64,000 bases of DNA from Elioraea thermophila (ex Habib et al. 2022) (GCF_003336755.1 NZ_QMDI01000002.1:992001-1056000), one strand, 5' to 3'. Counted from the first letter of the stretch, positions 27,725-35,458 are shown. Notes: generated by a model not told the origin, from the sequence alone. Numbers and translations are program-made.

Positions 27725-28348
27725 ATGCTGCCGGTCCTGCTCGTTCTGGTCGTGTTGTCACAACCAGCGATGGCGGAAAGCCGGCGAACGGCCGCCTTAC
27801 CGCTCCCTCCCCCCTGGCCGGCGGAGCGCGCCGCCCCCGCCCCCTCCCCGGCCGTGCCACTGCCGCCGCCCCCGCCGGGCGCCGCTGCCCCGCCGGCCGC
27901 CCCGCCAACCTTCACCCGCGGCCCCGTGACGGGGCTGCCGCTGCCGCGCTTCGCGAGCCTCGGGCGATCGGAGATCAATCTCCGCGCCGGGCCGGGCACC
28001 CGCTTCCCCATCGAGTGGACCTATCAGCGGGCCGGGATCCCGGTGGAGATCCTGCACGAGTCCGACACTTGGCGACGCGTGCGCGACATGGACGGGGTCG
28101 AGGGCTGGGTGCAGCAGGCGCGGCTGTCGGGCCGCCGCACCTTCATCGTGCGGGCCGGCACGCACACCCTGCATCGCGACGCCTCAGAACGCTCAGCCGC
28201 CGTCGCCCGCGTCGGGGCCGGCGTGCTCGGCACCATCCGACGCTGCGCGGCCTCCTCCGCCTGGTGCGAGGTCGAGGTGCAGGGACGACGAGGCTTCCTG
28301 CCGCGGGCGGCGATGTGGGGGGTTTACCCGGGCGAGGAGGTGCGGTGA
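27725..28348 (+). CDS. Exported SH3-domain protein
   Basis: A 207-residue secreted protein: Sec signal MLPVLLVLVVLSQPAMA, then a long Pro/Ala linker (residues about 25-65), then two bacterial SH3-like repeats. The first has SEINLRAGPGTRFPIEWTY and VEGWVQQARLSGRRTFIV, the second ASSAWCEVEVQGRRGFLPRA. Such proteins usually bind cell-wall peptides or sit in the periplasm. AGAGGA precedes ATG 27725; the frame is open far upstream over the preceding gene, but that part is a shadow. Confidence 0.85.
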   Translation: MLPVLLVLVVLSQPAMAESRRTAALPLPPPWPAERAAPAPSPAVPLPPPPPGAAAPPAAPPTFTRGPVTGLPLPRFASLGRSEINLRAGPGTRFPIEWTYQRAGIPVEILHESDTWRRVRDMDGVEGWVQQARLSGRRTFIVRAGTHTLHRDASERSAAVARVGAGVLGTIRRCAASSAWCEVEVQGRRGFLPRAAMWGVYPGEEVR

Positions 28349-28356
28349 GCGGCCCT

Positions 28357-28950
28357 TCAGAAATGGAAACGGCGGTGGGAGCCGTCGGGCCGGTTCAATT
28401 GCGCCTCGGCGAAGGCGGCGGCACGGCCCGCCTGGACCGCCGCCGGCATGTCGTCGAGAAGCACGAGCACCTCGGCCGGGGGCTTGACGAACACCGTCGG
28501 GGCGATCGCCGCCTCCGCCGCGGCGCGATCCTGGCGCGCCAGCGCCCCCGCCGCGGCAACGAGGGAGCGGATCACCGCCTCCGGCGGCGCGTCCGGCCGC
28601 ACGCCGAGGATCGCCCGCAACTCCGCGCGGCCCTGCCGCATCAGGATCTGGCTCAGAGGATTGACGCCGACGAAACGGAGGCCCTCGAGCTCAAGGGCGG
28701 CGAACTCATATTGCGCGACGACCTGGGCGGCCAGCGCCGGTCGCGCGGTCAGGGCGCCGGGAGAGCGCAGGTAGTACGAGGCGGAGGCGACCGAGGTCGC
28801 CACCGGGTCGGTGGTGATCGCAACCCCGAACAGGTCGCCGTAGACGAGACCGCGCTCCGGTGGCGTGCCGGGCGCCTGCACGCACGCGGACACGAGTAGA
28901 ACCACCGGCATGACGCAAAGGGCGAGGACACGCGTCACCCTGGCAACCAT
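28357..28950 (-). CDS. Putative lipoprotein, unknown function
   Basis: A 197-residue protein with a lipoprotein signal: VLALCVMPVVLLVSAC is a lipobox with Cys near residue 20. The mature part is mostly alpha-helical, Ala-rich and without a motif I recognise (YGDLFGVAITTDPVATSVAS, GVNPLSQILMRQGRAELRAI). GGGAG lies just before ATG 28950. It is convergent with the SH3 gene and divergent from the DUF2272 gene. The long open frame continuing upstream to 30486 overlaps real genes and is a shadow. Confidence 0.7.
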   Translation of the reverse strand: MVARVTRVLALCVMPVVLLVSACVQAPGTPPERGLVYGDLFGVAITTDPVATSVASASYYLRSPGALTARPALAAQVVAQYEFAALELEGLRFVGVNPLSQILMRQGRAELRAILGVRPDAPPEAVIRSLVAAAGALARQDRAAAEAAIAPTVFVKPPAEVLVLLDDMPAAVQAGRAAAFAEAQLNRPDGSHRRFHF

Positions 28951-28971
28951 GGGATCTCCCGAACCCTTCTG

Positions 28972-29862
28972 ATGCGTCTCGTGGTGCCCTTGACTCTGGT
29001 GCGCTTGACGATCTCGTGGAGGGTCGCACGCCTCTGCGGCATCACGGTGGCCTTGGCCGTCGCCGCCTGCGCAGCCCCACCGCCCGCGCTGGAGGAGCCG
29101 CCCATCCTCTACCCGGCCTCGGCCCGCGAACGGCTGGTGCGGATCGCACTCGCCGAATGGGAGGAATGGGGACGGCAGTTCACCGACCATACGGGAAGCG
29201 TGGCCGGCGCTCCCGCCCAGGCCCCGCGGACCGAGGAGGAGGAGGAGGCCTTCCCCGCTCTCGTCGCTTACTGGTCGGCGGTGCCGGGGCGGGAGGCGAC
29301 GCTGGCCCGCAATCGCGCCCGGCTTCGCGTCCTGCAAGGGGGTGGGACACCGGACGCCGCGCCCTGGACGGACGTGCCCTGGAGTGCCGCCTTCCTCTCC
29401 TTCCTCCTCCGCGCCGCCGGATACGACGCGACGGATGCGCCCTCGGCCGAGGCGCACTGGGTTCTGGTCGATCATCTGATCGCGCGCGAGACCCGCTTTC
29501 CCGGCCGCGCCCCCTTCGCCCCCCACGCCCCGAGCGCCCGCCCGCCGCAGCCGGGCGACCTCCTGTGCGCGACCCGCGGTGCCGCGCGCGGCCGCTACGC
29601 CCGGCCTCAGGATCGCGCCGCCGAAGCCGGCCGTCCGGTGCCGATGCACTGCGACGTCGTGGTCGGCGTGCGCGAAGGCGTGGTCGAGGCGATCGGCGGC
29701 AATCTCGGCGACGCGGTGCGATTGATCCTGCTGCCGACGGGGCCCGACGGGCGGCTCATCCCCGCCCCGGCGGATGTCCCACCCCCGCCCGCCTGGTTCG
29801 TGCTGTTCGAGAATCGCGCTGGCCGCGCCCTGGCGATCGCGGCGCGCGACGCGGCTCGGTAA
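28972..29862 (+). CDS. DUF2272 domain lipoprotein
   Basis: A 296-residue envelope protein. It has a hydrophobic leader ending in a lipobox (ITVALAVAACAAP). A DUF2272-like, NlpC/P60-related domain follows: VRIALAEWEEWGRQF, PWTDVPWSAAFLSFLLRAAG, RPPQPGDLLCATRG and PMHCDVVVGVREGVVEAIGGN. The spacing of Trp/Ser, Cys and His-Cys-Asp residues recalls a papain-like peptidase or amidase, but catalysis is unproven. No strong ribosome site is seen at 28972, so a downstream GTG start is possible. Confidence 0.78.
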   Translation: MRLVVPLTLVRLTISWRVARLCGITVALAVAACAAPPPALEEPPILYPASARERLVRIALAEWEEWGRQFTDHTGSVAGAPAQAPRTEEEEEAFPALVAYWSAVPGREATLARNRARLRVLQGGGTPDAAPWTDVPWSAAFLSFLLRAAGYDATDAPSAEAHWVLVDHLIARETRFPGRAPFAPHAPSARPPQPGDLLCATRGAARGRYARPQDRAAEAGRPVPMHCDVVVGVREGVVEAIGGNLGDAVRLILLPTGPDGRLIPAPADVPPPPAWFVLFENRAGRALAIAARDAAR

Positions 29863-30103
29863 GGCCCCCTTCGCGTCCCCGCGTCCCCTCCCCCGTGCTC
29901 GATGGCCGGACTGAGGGATCACGCGGAGCCGCCGACCCAGCACCTCCTGCCGCGACGCGGCCTGTTCGCCGCTCTCGCGGTTCTGGACTTGCCGCCCGGT
30001 CCCGCCGCCGCCCCGATCTACCGGATCGACGAACGCGTCGGCTCCATCGCCTGTCCGTCTTCGGTGCTCAGGCTGTTTGCCGCACGTGCGCGCGCCGTGC
30101 GCG

Positions 30104-30229
30104 GCCCTGTACCGCGTGCTTCGCCCCATCCATCTCGCGCTGGCCGTGCTCGTGCCGGGCCATGCCGCGGCCGCGCTGCTGCACCAGCGGCAGGGCCGGG
30201 CCGTGCTCTGCCGCATGTGGCGCGGCTGA
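30104..30229 (+). pseudogene. C-terminal remnant resembling cytochrome b561
   Basis: Within 29863-30282, which has no intact gene, one frame reads ALYRVLRPIHLALAVLVPGH and then AAAALLHQRQGRAVLCRMWRG before a stop. The spacing of the two His, the HAAAALLH motif and the closing VLxRMxxG match the last 40 residues of cytochrome b561 proteins. Upstream frames show no similarity, so only the tail is left. The resemblance is short and uncertain. Confidence 0.35.
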
Positions 30230-30282
30230 GACGCGGTCGGCTTCGGGCCCCTCCCTTGCACGACTGTCGGTCCGGGCGCCCC

Positions 30283-30972
30283 CCCGCGCCGACCGCGGAC
30301 GCGGCGGAGAACCTCCGCCGGGAGGCCGTACGGCGCGGACGCATCGCGGTGACCGGCAACACCGGCATCGATGCCCTGCTCGCAGCGGCGCAGCGTCCGG
30401 AGACCGAGCCCGCCTTGCGCGCGGCGGTGGCTCGCGCCCTGCCGGACCTCGCCCCCTCCCGGCGTCTCGTCCTGGTCACCGCGCATCGGCGGGAGAGTTT
30501 CGGCGCGGGGCTTGCCGGCATCTGCCGCGGGCTAGCCGCCCTCGCCGACCGCGGCGACGTCGAGATCGTCTGGCCACTGCACCCGAACCCGGCGGTTCGC
30601 CGCCCAGTGACCGCCACGCTCGCCGGCACACCCGGCATCCGCCTGGTCGAGCCGTTGGGCTACGCGCAAATGGTTGCGCTGATGCAGCGCGCCACCCTGA
30701 TCATCACCGGCTCGGGGGGCATCCAGGAGGAGGCGCCCGCCCTCGGGCGTCCCGTGCGCGTGCTGCGCGACGTCACCGAACGGCCGGAGGCACTGGCGAC
30801 CGGGGTGGTGCGCCTGGTCGGCACCGACCCCTGGCGGATCCTCACCGAGGCCGAGCGGCTGCTCGACGACGACGCGGCCTACGCGATGGCGGCGCGCCCG
30901 GTCTTTCCCTAGGGCGACGGACGGGCGGCGGAGCGGATCGCGGCGGAGATCGGGGACTGGATGGGCACATGA
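30283..30972 (+). pseudogene. wecB: UDP-N-acetylglucosamine 2-epimerase remnant
   Basis: The frame gives the C-terminal 60 percent of WecB: PTADAAENLRREAV, VTGNTGIDALLAAA, LVLVTAHRRESFGAGLAGI, EIVWPLHPNPAVRRPV, IITGSGGIQEEAPALGRPVR and VLRDVTERPEALATG. About 150 N-terminal residues are missing. A TAG (30910-30912) then interrupts a segment that continues in frame as GDGRAAERIAAEIGDWMG to the natural stop at 30970. In intact WecB the interrupted position is Tyr of NPYGDG, so TAC to TAG is the likely change. Its end overlaps the wecC start as ATGA, showing that the two were once coupled. Confidence 0.85.
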
Positions 30973-31600
30973 GCCGGGTCTGCGTGGTCGGGCTCGGCCA
31001 TGTCGGCCTGCCGGCGGCGGCGATGCTCGCCGCGCGCGGTTGTACGGTGATCGGCTGCGACAGCGACCCCGCGTCGTCGCGCGGGTGAACGACGGCAAGC
31101 CTCCGTTCCGCGAACCCGATCTCGACGGGCTCGTCGCCGACGACCGCATGGTCGGCGGGCTCACCCCGGCCTGCGCCGAGCAGGCCCGCGCCCCTTATGC
31201 GTGCTTCGTCGAGGGGGCCCTGATCGTTACCGACTGCCGCACGGCGGAGTTGGTCAAGCTCGCCGAGAACGCGTTTCGCGACGTCAACATCGCCTTCGCC
31301 AACGAGCTCGCCGCCCTCTGCGAGCGTCTCGGGGTGGATGTCTGGCAGGCGATCGCGCTCGCCAACCACCAGCCGCGGGTGGCGATCCTGCGCCCCGGTG
31401 CCGGCGTGGGTGGGCATTGCATCCCGCTCGACCCCTGGTTCCTGATCGCCGCCGCCCCCGACCAGGCCCGGCTGCTCGCGACGGCGCGGGCGGCGGTGGT
31501 GGCGTTCCTGGTGCCGCACCGCGCGTTCCGGGGCATCGACCGGAGGCGCCTTGCGGAACAGCGGGTGGTCGACCCGGCCGGGGTGCTGGCGGAGGGCTGA
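30969..31600 (+). pseudogene. wecC: UDP-N-acetylmannosamine dehydrogenase remnant
   Basis: The N-terminus is clear (SRVCVVGLGHVGLPAAAMLA, VIGCDSDPA). A one-base deletion near 31070-31073 then shifts the frame; the -1 frame continues VVARVNDGKPPFREPDLDGL. There the text jumps straight to DDRMVGGLTPACAEQARAPY, skipping about 130 residues. It goes on through TAELVKLAENAFRDVNIAFA and PGAGVGGHCIPLDPWFLIAA, and jumps again from LLATARA to VVAFLVPHRAFRGID, losing about 80 residues that include much of the third domain. The catalytic Cys (GHCIPLDP) survives but the protein cannot be functional. Confidence 0.85.
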
Positions 31601-31616
31601 GGGGTGGACGGGCGAC

Positions 31617-31800
31617 GGGCCGGGAGGTCGCCCGCCCGACCCGGCTCCTTGCGGACGGCGCCGTGCCGTCCGCTCCCCTGCGTGTCGACCCCTCCCGTCG
31701 GCGGCGGGGCGGGTACCCGCCTCAGGCGTCGCGGCGGCGGCGGGCGGCGAAACCGAGACCCAGCAGCCCGGCACCGAGCAGCGCGAGCGAAGCGGGCTCG
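31617..31800 (-). repeat. 184-bp repeat, copy A (3' end and tail of a PEP-CTERM gene)
   Basis: Matches 32721-32904 at about 95 percent by eye, at a constant offset of 1104 bp. It covers the codons for the sorting signal, the stop codon and 105 bp of 3' flank. The non-coding part (31643-31721) is identical, so the copies arose by recent duplication or gene conversion. The terminator arm at 31633-31642 has two changes that weaken the stem. Confidence 0.85.
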
Positions 31801-32531
31801 GCCACCTCGATCGGGCGGAAGGTCACGTCGGCGCCGAACACCAGCCCCGACTGCACGAGGTGGCGGTCGGCGAAGAAGACGTCGATCCGGTTGGTGCCGG
31901 CGGGAAGCCCGGCGACCGTGATCGGTGCCGGGGTGAGCCCCTTCACCCCGCCGAGATCGACCTTCAGTTCGCCGTTGATGAACACCCAGGCATCGTCGTC
32001 GGCGCCGAGGGTCAGGGTGATCGAGCCCGGGGATGGAAGGTCGAACTCGCCGAACAGGTGCCCGGCGAGGAAACCGTCGGCGTTGGACGACGCACCACCG
32101 GGGAAGAGGTTGCTCGGCTGGCTGAACGGCAGGGTGACGATGCTCGGCCAGAAGGTGTCGGTCTGCACCGTGTAGGTGAAAGTGGTGCTGCCCCGCGTCG
32201 CCGTCCGCGTACCGGCAGTCCACCACAGGATTTGGCCGTTGCTATCGACGTCGAGGATGTTGGCGGCCGATGTCGCCGGAGCGGACGCGGAGGCGGAGGA
32301 CCGGACCGGCAAGCCGTTCGGGCCGAGGGTGGCGTTCACCAGGCCCGTCACCGTCCCGGTGATGCTCACCTGGACGTCGACATGCTGGGTCTGGCCGGGC
32401 TGCACCGAGCTGCCGAAGGGCAGCACGAACCACTTCGCGTTGAGCTGGCTCAGCGAGGCGGTGGCCGGCCCGGTGGCAAGACCGGCACCGAGGCCCAGGA
32501 TGGCGGCGATCAGTCGGACAGGGACACGCAT
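31722..32531 (-). CDS. PEP-CTERM protein with fibro-slime/PA14-like domain
   Basis: A 269-residue secreted protein. It has a Sec signal (MRVPVRLIAAILGLGAGLAT), then a beta-rich domain with FLAGHLFGEFDLPSPGSIT and GADDDAWVFINGELKVDLGG. The latter is the fibro-slime/PA14 signature of carbohydrate- or surface-binding proteins. The C-terminus is a sorting signal: EPASLALLGAGLLGLGF, then ARRRR. The exosortase should cut there and release or anchor the protein outside. The motif reads AEP rather than PEP. AAGGAGG lies eight bases before ATG 32531. Sigma-54 and activator sites lie upstream. Confidence 0.88.
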   Translation of the reverse strand: MRVPVRLIAAILGLGAGLATGPATASLSQLNAKWFVLPFGSSVQPGQTQHVDVQVSITGTVTGLVNATLGPNGLPVRSSASASAPATSAANILDVDSNGQILWWTAGTRTATRGSTTFTYTVQTDTFWPSIVTLPFSQPSNLFPGGASSNADGFLAGHLFGEFDLPSPGSITLTLGADDDAWVFINGELKVDLGGVKGLTPAPITVAGLPAGTNRIDVFFADRHLVQSGLVFGADVTFRPIEVAEPASLALLGAGLLGLGFAARRRRDA

Positions 32532-32586
32532 CGGTTGTTCCTCCTTGCGGTGCGGCGCACGAATGCGCCGACGCCGTCGCACACGT

Positions 32587-32602
32587 CGCAAAATTGGTAC
32601 CA
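32587..32602 (-). promoter_or_regulatory. Sigma-54 -24/-12 promoter of the fibro-slime PEP-CTERM gene
   Basis: TGGTACC-AATT-TTGCG on the minus strand: GG and GC are separated by exactly 10 bases as sigma-54 requires. It is 55 bp before the start codon. Confidence 0.75.
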
Positions 32603-32654
32603 ATGGAGGAAATCCGCCCTTTCCCTGGCCACGATCGTCCCCACCGGTCCGACC

Positions 32655-32672
32655 TGTCAAATTTTCCGACAC
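32655..32672 (-). promoter_or_regulatory. Upstream activator-type dyad, copy 1
   Basis: Minus strand GTGTCGGAAAATTTGACA. TGTC...GACA form the outer arms of a 17-bp dyad, 52 bp upstream of the -24 element. One of five copies, each ahead of a PEP-CTERM gene. Confidence 0.8.
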
Positions 32673-32720
32673 GTCCTTGGGTTGCACGCCGCTCACCGCG
32701 AAGGGCGGCGGCATGGAAAA

Positions 32721-32777
32721 GGGCCGGGAGGTCGCCCTCCCGGCCCGGCTCCTTGCGGACGGCGCCGTGCCGTCCGC
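32721..32777 (-). terminator. Terminator of the second PEP-CTERM gene (two hairpins)
   Basis: A perfect 10-bp stem (32721-32730 with 32737-32746, 6-nt loop) is followed on the minus strand by TTTT. A second 9-bp stem (32755-32763 with 32769-32777) precedes it. The first hairpin is repeated almost word for word behind three other PEP-CTERM genes. Confidence 0.85.
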
Positions 32778-32904
32778 TCCCCTGCGTGTCGACCCCTCCC
32801 GTCGGCGGCGGGGCGGGTACCCGCCTCAGGCGTCGCGGCGGCGACGGGCGGCGAAACCGAGGCCCAAGAGGCCCGCGCCGAGCAGCGCGAGCGACGCGGG
32901 CTCG
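32721..32904 (-). repeat. 184-bp repeat, copy B
   Basis: Partner of 31617-31800: same layout, with sorting-signal codons, stop and double-hairpin 3' flank. This copy keeps the intact terminator stem and may be the source. Confidence 0.85.
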
Positions 32905-33506
32905 GGGGCCGGTACGATGCCGGCAAAGGCGAAGATCAGGTCGTTGTAGTCCCAGTCCACCCCTTGGCCGGTGGGGTCATTCAGCTTGCGGTCCTCCCAG
33001 GCGATGACGATGATCGGGGCGGAGCCGGCGGCGGCCACGAAGTTCGACCACGCGGTGGCAACACCGGGCTGGCCTGAAATCGCGCCCGGCGTGAGGCCGA
33101 GGACGGACTCGATGGTGGCCAAGCTGGTCGTGCCGGTCACCCGCACCGCGTGCCCGTTGCCGTCAGCATCGAGCACGTCGGTATAATAGGTCTCCCCCGA
33201 CGTCGTGTTCTCGAGCTTGAAGGCGATCGGGCCGCCGGCGAAGGCAAAAGACTTGATGGTGCCGGGGGCGTCAGCTCCCGGGTTGTTGTTGGTGAACAGC
33301 GCACCCGCCGGCCCGCTGAGGATCGAGCGATCGGCGGCGTCGGAATAGAGGAAGATCGCCTCGATGGCCGGCGACCCGCCGACCAGGCTCAGCACCTGGT
33401 TGACCGGCATGCCGGGCGTGAACGGCGGGAACACGGTGGCGGCGCTGGCGGCACCGCCGACGCCGACGGCGACGGCAAGGCCGAGAACGGGAGCGGTCAA
33501 ACGCAT
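32826..33506 (-). CDS. PEP-CTERM protein with DUF4114-like motif
   Basis: A 226-residue secreted protein: signal MRLTAPVLGLAVAVGVGGAA then SAA; body with FPPFTPGMPVNQVLSLVGGS. Near the end VIAWEDRKLNDPTGQGVDWD leads into YNDLIFAFAG, an acidic DxDYNDL pattern like the calcium-binding DUF4114 module. The sorting signal PEPASLALLGAGLLGLGF plus ARRRR follows at once. Substrate of the exosortase by inference. ATG 33506 was chosen for the signal peptide; GGGGATGGACC precedes it. Its promoter region has two copies of the activator dyad. Confidence 0.88.
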   Translation of the reverse strand: MRLTAPVLGLAVAVGVGGAASAATVFPPFTPGMPVNQVLSLVGGSPAIEAIFLYSDAADRSILSGPAGALFTNNNPGADAPGTIKSFAFAGGPIAFKLENTTSGETYYTDVLDADGNGHAVRVTGTTSLATIESVLGLTPGAISGQPGVATAWSNFVAAAGSAPIIVIAWEDRKLNDPTGQGVDWDYNDLIFAFAGIVPAPEPASLALLGAGLLGLGFAARRRRDA

Positions 33507-33566
33507 CTTGGTCCATCCCCTGTATGGCGTGGCCGGGCCCATCCCGACACGCGCGAATATTGCCCA

Positions 33567-33582
33567 AGCAAAGCCCGGGCCA
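33567..33582 (-). promoter_or_regulatory. Sigma-54 promoter of the DUF4114-like PEP-CTERM gene
   Basis: TGGCCCG-GGCT-TTGCT on the minus strand, with perfect GG-N10-GC spacing, 60 bp before the start codon. Confidence 0.8.
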
Positions 33583-33644
33583 AATCCTGAACCCTTTGAT
33601 CGGAAAGGCGTTTTCTCGTGAGCCGCATGCGGGAAGGCGTCAGG

Positions 33645-33662
33645 TGTCAAGTTTTCCGACAC
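33645..33662 (-). promoter_or_regulatory. Activator-type dyad, copy 2 (proximal)
   Basis: Minus strand GTGTCGGAAAACTTGACA, 62 bp upstream of the -24 element. The outer arms TGTC/GACA are intact. Confidence 0.8.
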
Positions 33663-33710
33663 CTGCCCGCGGCAAACCGCGCCTTACCGACGATGATGTG
33701 CAGAGGGCGG

Positions 33711-33728
33711 TGTAAGATTTTCCGACAC
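33711..33728 (-). promoter_or_regulatory. Activator-type dyad, copy 3 (distal)
   Basis: Minus strand GTGTCGGAAAATCTTACA, 66 bp upstream of copy 2 and 128 bp from the -24 element. The promoter-proximal half site has TTACA instead of TGACA. Confidence 0.78.
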
Positions 33729-33766
33729 CCCCAAGCCGCAGCGGGCGGGGCCGGCGGCAACGCGAA

Positions 33767-33792
33767 GGGCCGGGAGGTCGCCCTCCCGGCCC
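33767..33792 (-). terminator. Terminator of the third PEP-CTERM gene
   Basis: Perfect 10-bp stem (33767-33776 with 33783-33792, loop GTCGCC), the same sequence as at 32721 and 34743. Only a short TT follows on the minus strand. A second hairpin lies nearer the gene (about 33810-33833). Confidence 0.8.
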
Positions 33793-33874
33793 GTATTCGT
33801 CCGGGCGGCCCCCCGCCGCCCGGCCCCTGTGTCCGGCCCCGCAGGTGTCGGCGGCGGCGCCGGTCAGTCTCCGC

Positions 33875-34570
33875 TCAGCCGGCGCGGTGCCGGCGGGCGG
33901 CGAAGCCGAGGCCCATCAGCCCCGCGCCGAGGAGCGCAAGCGAAGCGGGCTCGGGCACTCCGATCACGCGCGCGGTGATGCGGATGATCAGGTCGTCGAA
34001 GTCGTCGTCGGCATTGCGCCCGCTGTCATCGAAGCCGAGCCAGAGCACGGTGCCCGTGTCGCCCGAATTGACGGGATTGCCCTTGCCAGGGCCGGTGGGG
34101 TCGTTGAAGGTGGCCCAGAAGCCATAGTTCAGCGGACCGGCGCCGATCAGTTCGGCCGCCTCGCCGTTCGCGTTCGGGTTGCCGGGCTGGGCTTGGCTGA
34201 CGAACTGGAACGGCAGGGGGCCGGCGGCGGCCATCGTCCTGACCTGGGTCGGGAACGGACCGGCGAAGGAGAGGTTGGCGCGCTGGGTGGAGACGAAGCT
34301 GAAGGTCGGCGCTGCCGTCCACTCGAACGCATTGGCGGTGAAGCCGGACTCGCGGAACAGGAACTCGAAGGTGAGTTCCACGTTCGGCACCGTGGTCGAG
34401 ATCGTCATCGCCACGTTGTTGTTGCGCCCGGCCCAGCCGGCGCCGGCGAAGTCGTTGTTGGCGGTGGTGGTGAAGGCCTGGCCGCCCGTGATGGTCAGCA
34501 GCGCGGCAGTCGCCGGCGCGGCCACGACCAGCGCCCCGGCGGCGGTCGCGGCGAGAAGGAGTGTGCGCAT
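33875..34570 (-). CDS. PEP-CTERM protein, beta-rich, acidic motif
   Basis: A 231-residue secreted protein: signal MRTLLLAATAAGALVVAAPA then TAA; Asn/Thr/Phe-rich body (ITGGQAFTTTANNDFAGAGW, VELTFEFLFRESGFTANAFE). A late acidic LWLGFDDSGRNADDDFDDLI resembles the DxDxNDL module of its neighbour. The sorting signal is PEPASLALLGAGLMGLGF plus ARRHR. Start ATG 34570 has GAGGG upstream. Function of the mature part unknown. Confidence 0.87.
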   Translation of the reverse strand: MRTLLLAATAAGALVVAAPATAALLTITGGQAFTTTANNDFAGAGWAGRNNNVAMTISTTVPNVELTFEFLFRESGFTANAFEWTAAPTFSFVSTQRANLSFAGPFPTQVRTMAAAGPLPFQFVSQAQPGNPNANGEAAELIGAGPLNYGFWATFNDPTGPGKGNPVNSGDTGTVLWLGFDDSGRNADDDFDDLIIRITARVIGVPEPASLALLGAGLMGLGFAARRHRAG

Positions 34571-34622
34571 CGGTATCCCTCGTCAGTCAATGCTGCAGCC
34601 CCTCGGCTGTCGTACGTCGTTC

Positions 34623-34638
34623 TGCACGTCGCGTGCCA
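34623..34638 (-). promoter_or_regulatory. Sigma-54 promoter of the third PEP-CTERM gene
   Basis: TGGCACG-CGAC-GTGCA on the minus strand: the -24 half is the exact consensus, and the -12 half has one change (GTGCA for TTGCA). Confidence 0.8.
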
Positions 34639-34700
34639 AGCGGACAAGGGCTTGATCGGGAACGCGTTTGCGTTGCGGCAGCGGCACGGTCGGAGCGGGG

Positions 34701-34718
34701 TGTAAAGGATTCCGACAC
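34701..34718 (-). promoter_or_regulatory. Activator-type dyad, copy 4
   Basis: Minus strand GTGTCGGAATCCTTTACA, 62 bp upstream of the -24 element, the same distance as copy 2. Confidence 0.78.
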
Positions 34719-34742
34719 CCCCGCTCGAGCGGTAAAAGCGAC

Positions 34743-34768
34743 GGGCCGGGAGGTCGCCCTCCCGGCCC
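34743..34768 (-). terminator. Terminator of the fourth PEP-CTERM gene
   Basis: The shared 10-bp stem (34743-34752 with 34759-34768, loop GTCGCC); the minus strand then runs GTCGCTTTT. Confidence 0.8.
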
Positions 34769-34810
34769 GTGTCCCCTGAAGCCCCGCGGTCGGCGGCGGG
34801 GGGCGCGCGG

Positions 34811-35458
34811 TCAGGCGCTGCGGCGGCGGCGCGCGGCGAAGCCCAAGCCCAGAAGGCCGGCGCCGAGCAGGGCGAGCGAAGCGGGCTCGGGCACCGGGGT
34901 GCCCCCATCCGCCTTCGTGTCGTAGAACACGAGGTGCGAGAGGCCGCAGGGGTCGTCGCCGCCCCTGCCGCAGAAGGCGGGGGTGAACCACTTCGCGGCG
35001 TAGACGCCGTTGGGATCCGGACCGTCGGTGAAGGCGAACAGGTTGAACCCGGGCCCTCCCTTCACGGTAAAGGCCGTGATCAGCGGATCACCCGGCCCCG
35101 GGGTGTAGTACCACACCCCCGTCTTGCCCTCGTCGTCGTTGGTTTCGAACTTGAACTCGTTGCCGTCGATGGACGGGAACAGCCCGGGCGTGAACGTGAT
35201 CTCGAAGCCACCCTTCGTGAACTCGAAGTCGAACTTCGCGATCATCGGGGTCTTCTTGATCGACGGGATCTTGGGATCCTGGGAGTCGAATTCCGCGTAG
35301 CACTCAGGCGGCTTGCCGAAGAGACCGGCACAGTCGTTCTGCGGATCCTTTGGGTCGCCGAAGGTGGCCACCAGGATGCTCGCCTCGGCGGCCGGCACCG
35401 CGGCGAGGCCGAGGCCGACGGCCGCAACTCCACCCACGAGCAACGATCTCCCACGCAT
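34811..35458 (-). CDS. PEP-CTERM protein with paired cysteines
   Basis: A 215-residue secreted protein: signal MRGRSLLVGGVAAVGLGLAA then VPAAEAS; beta-rich, charged body (KFDFEFTKGGFEITFTPGLF, ETNDDEGKTGVWYYTPGPGD). Four Cys (NDCAGLF, PPECYAEF, PAFCGRGGDDPCGL) suggest two disulfides in the exported form. The sorting signal is PEPASLALLGAGLLGLGF plus ARRRR. ATG 35458 has AGGAGGGG upstream; the longer frame to 35539 would run through its own sigma-54 promoter and is rejected. Confidence 0.87.
   Translation of the reverse strand: MRGRSLLVGGVAAVGLGLAAVPAAEASILVATFGDPKDPQNDCAGLFGKPPECYAEFDSQDPKIPSIKKTPMIAKFDFEFTKGGFEITFTPGLFPSIDGNEFKFETNDDEGKTGVWYYTPGPGDPLITAFTVKGGPGFNLFAFTDGPDPNGVYAAKWFTPAFCGRGGDDPCGLSHLVFYDTKADGGTPVPEPASLALLGAGLLGLGFAARRRRSA

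Noticed and set aside
28951-30486. Upstream extension of the lipoprotein gene to 709 residues
   Set aside because: The extra part is antisense to the DUF2272 gene and the wecB remnant, while ATG 28950 has a ribosome site and a lipoprotein signal.
31617-34768. CRISPR-like array from the repeated hairpin
   Set aside because: Copies are about 1 kb apart, each behind a gene, and form terminators; there are no spacers.
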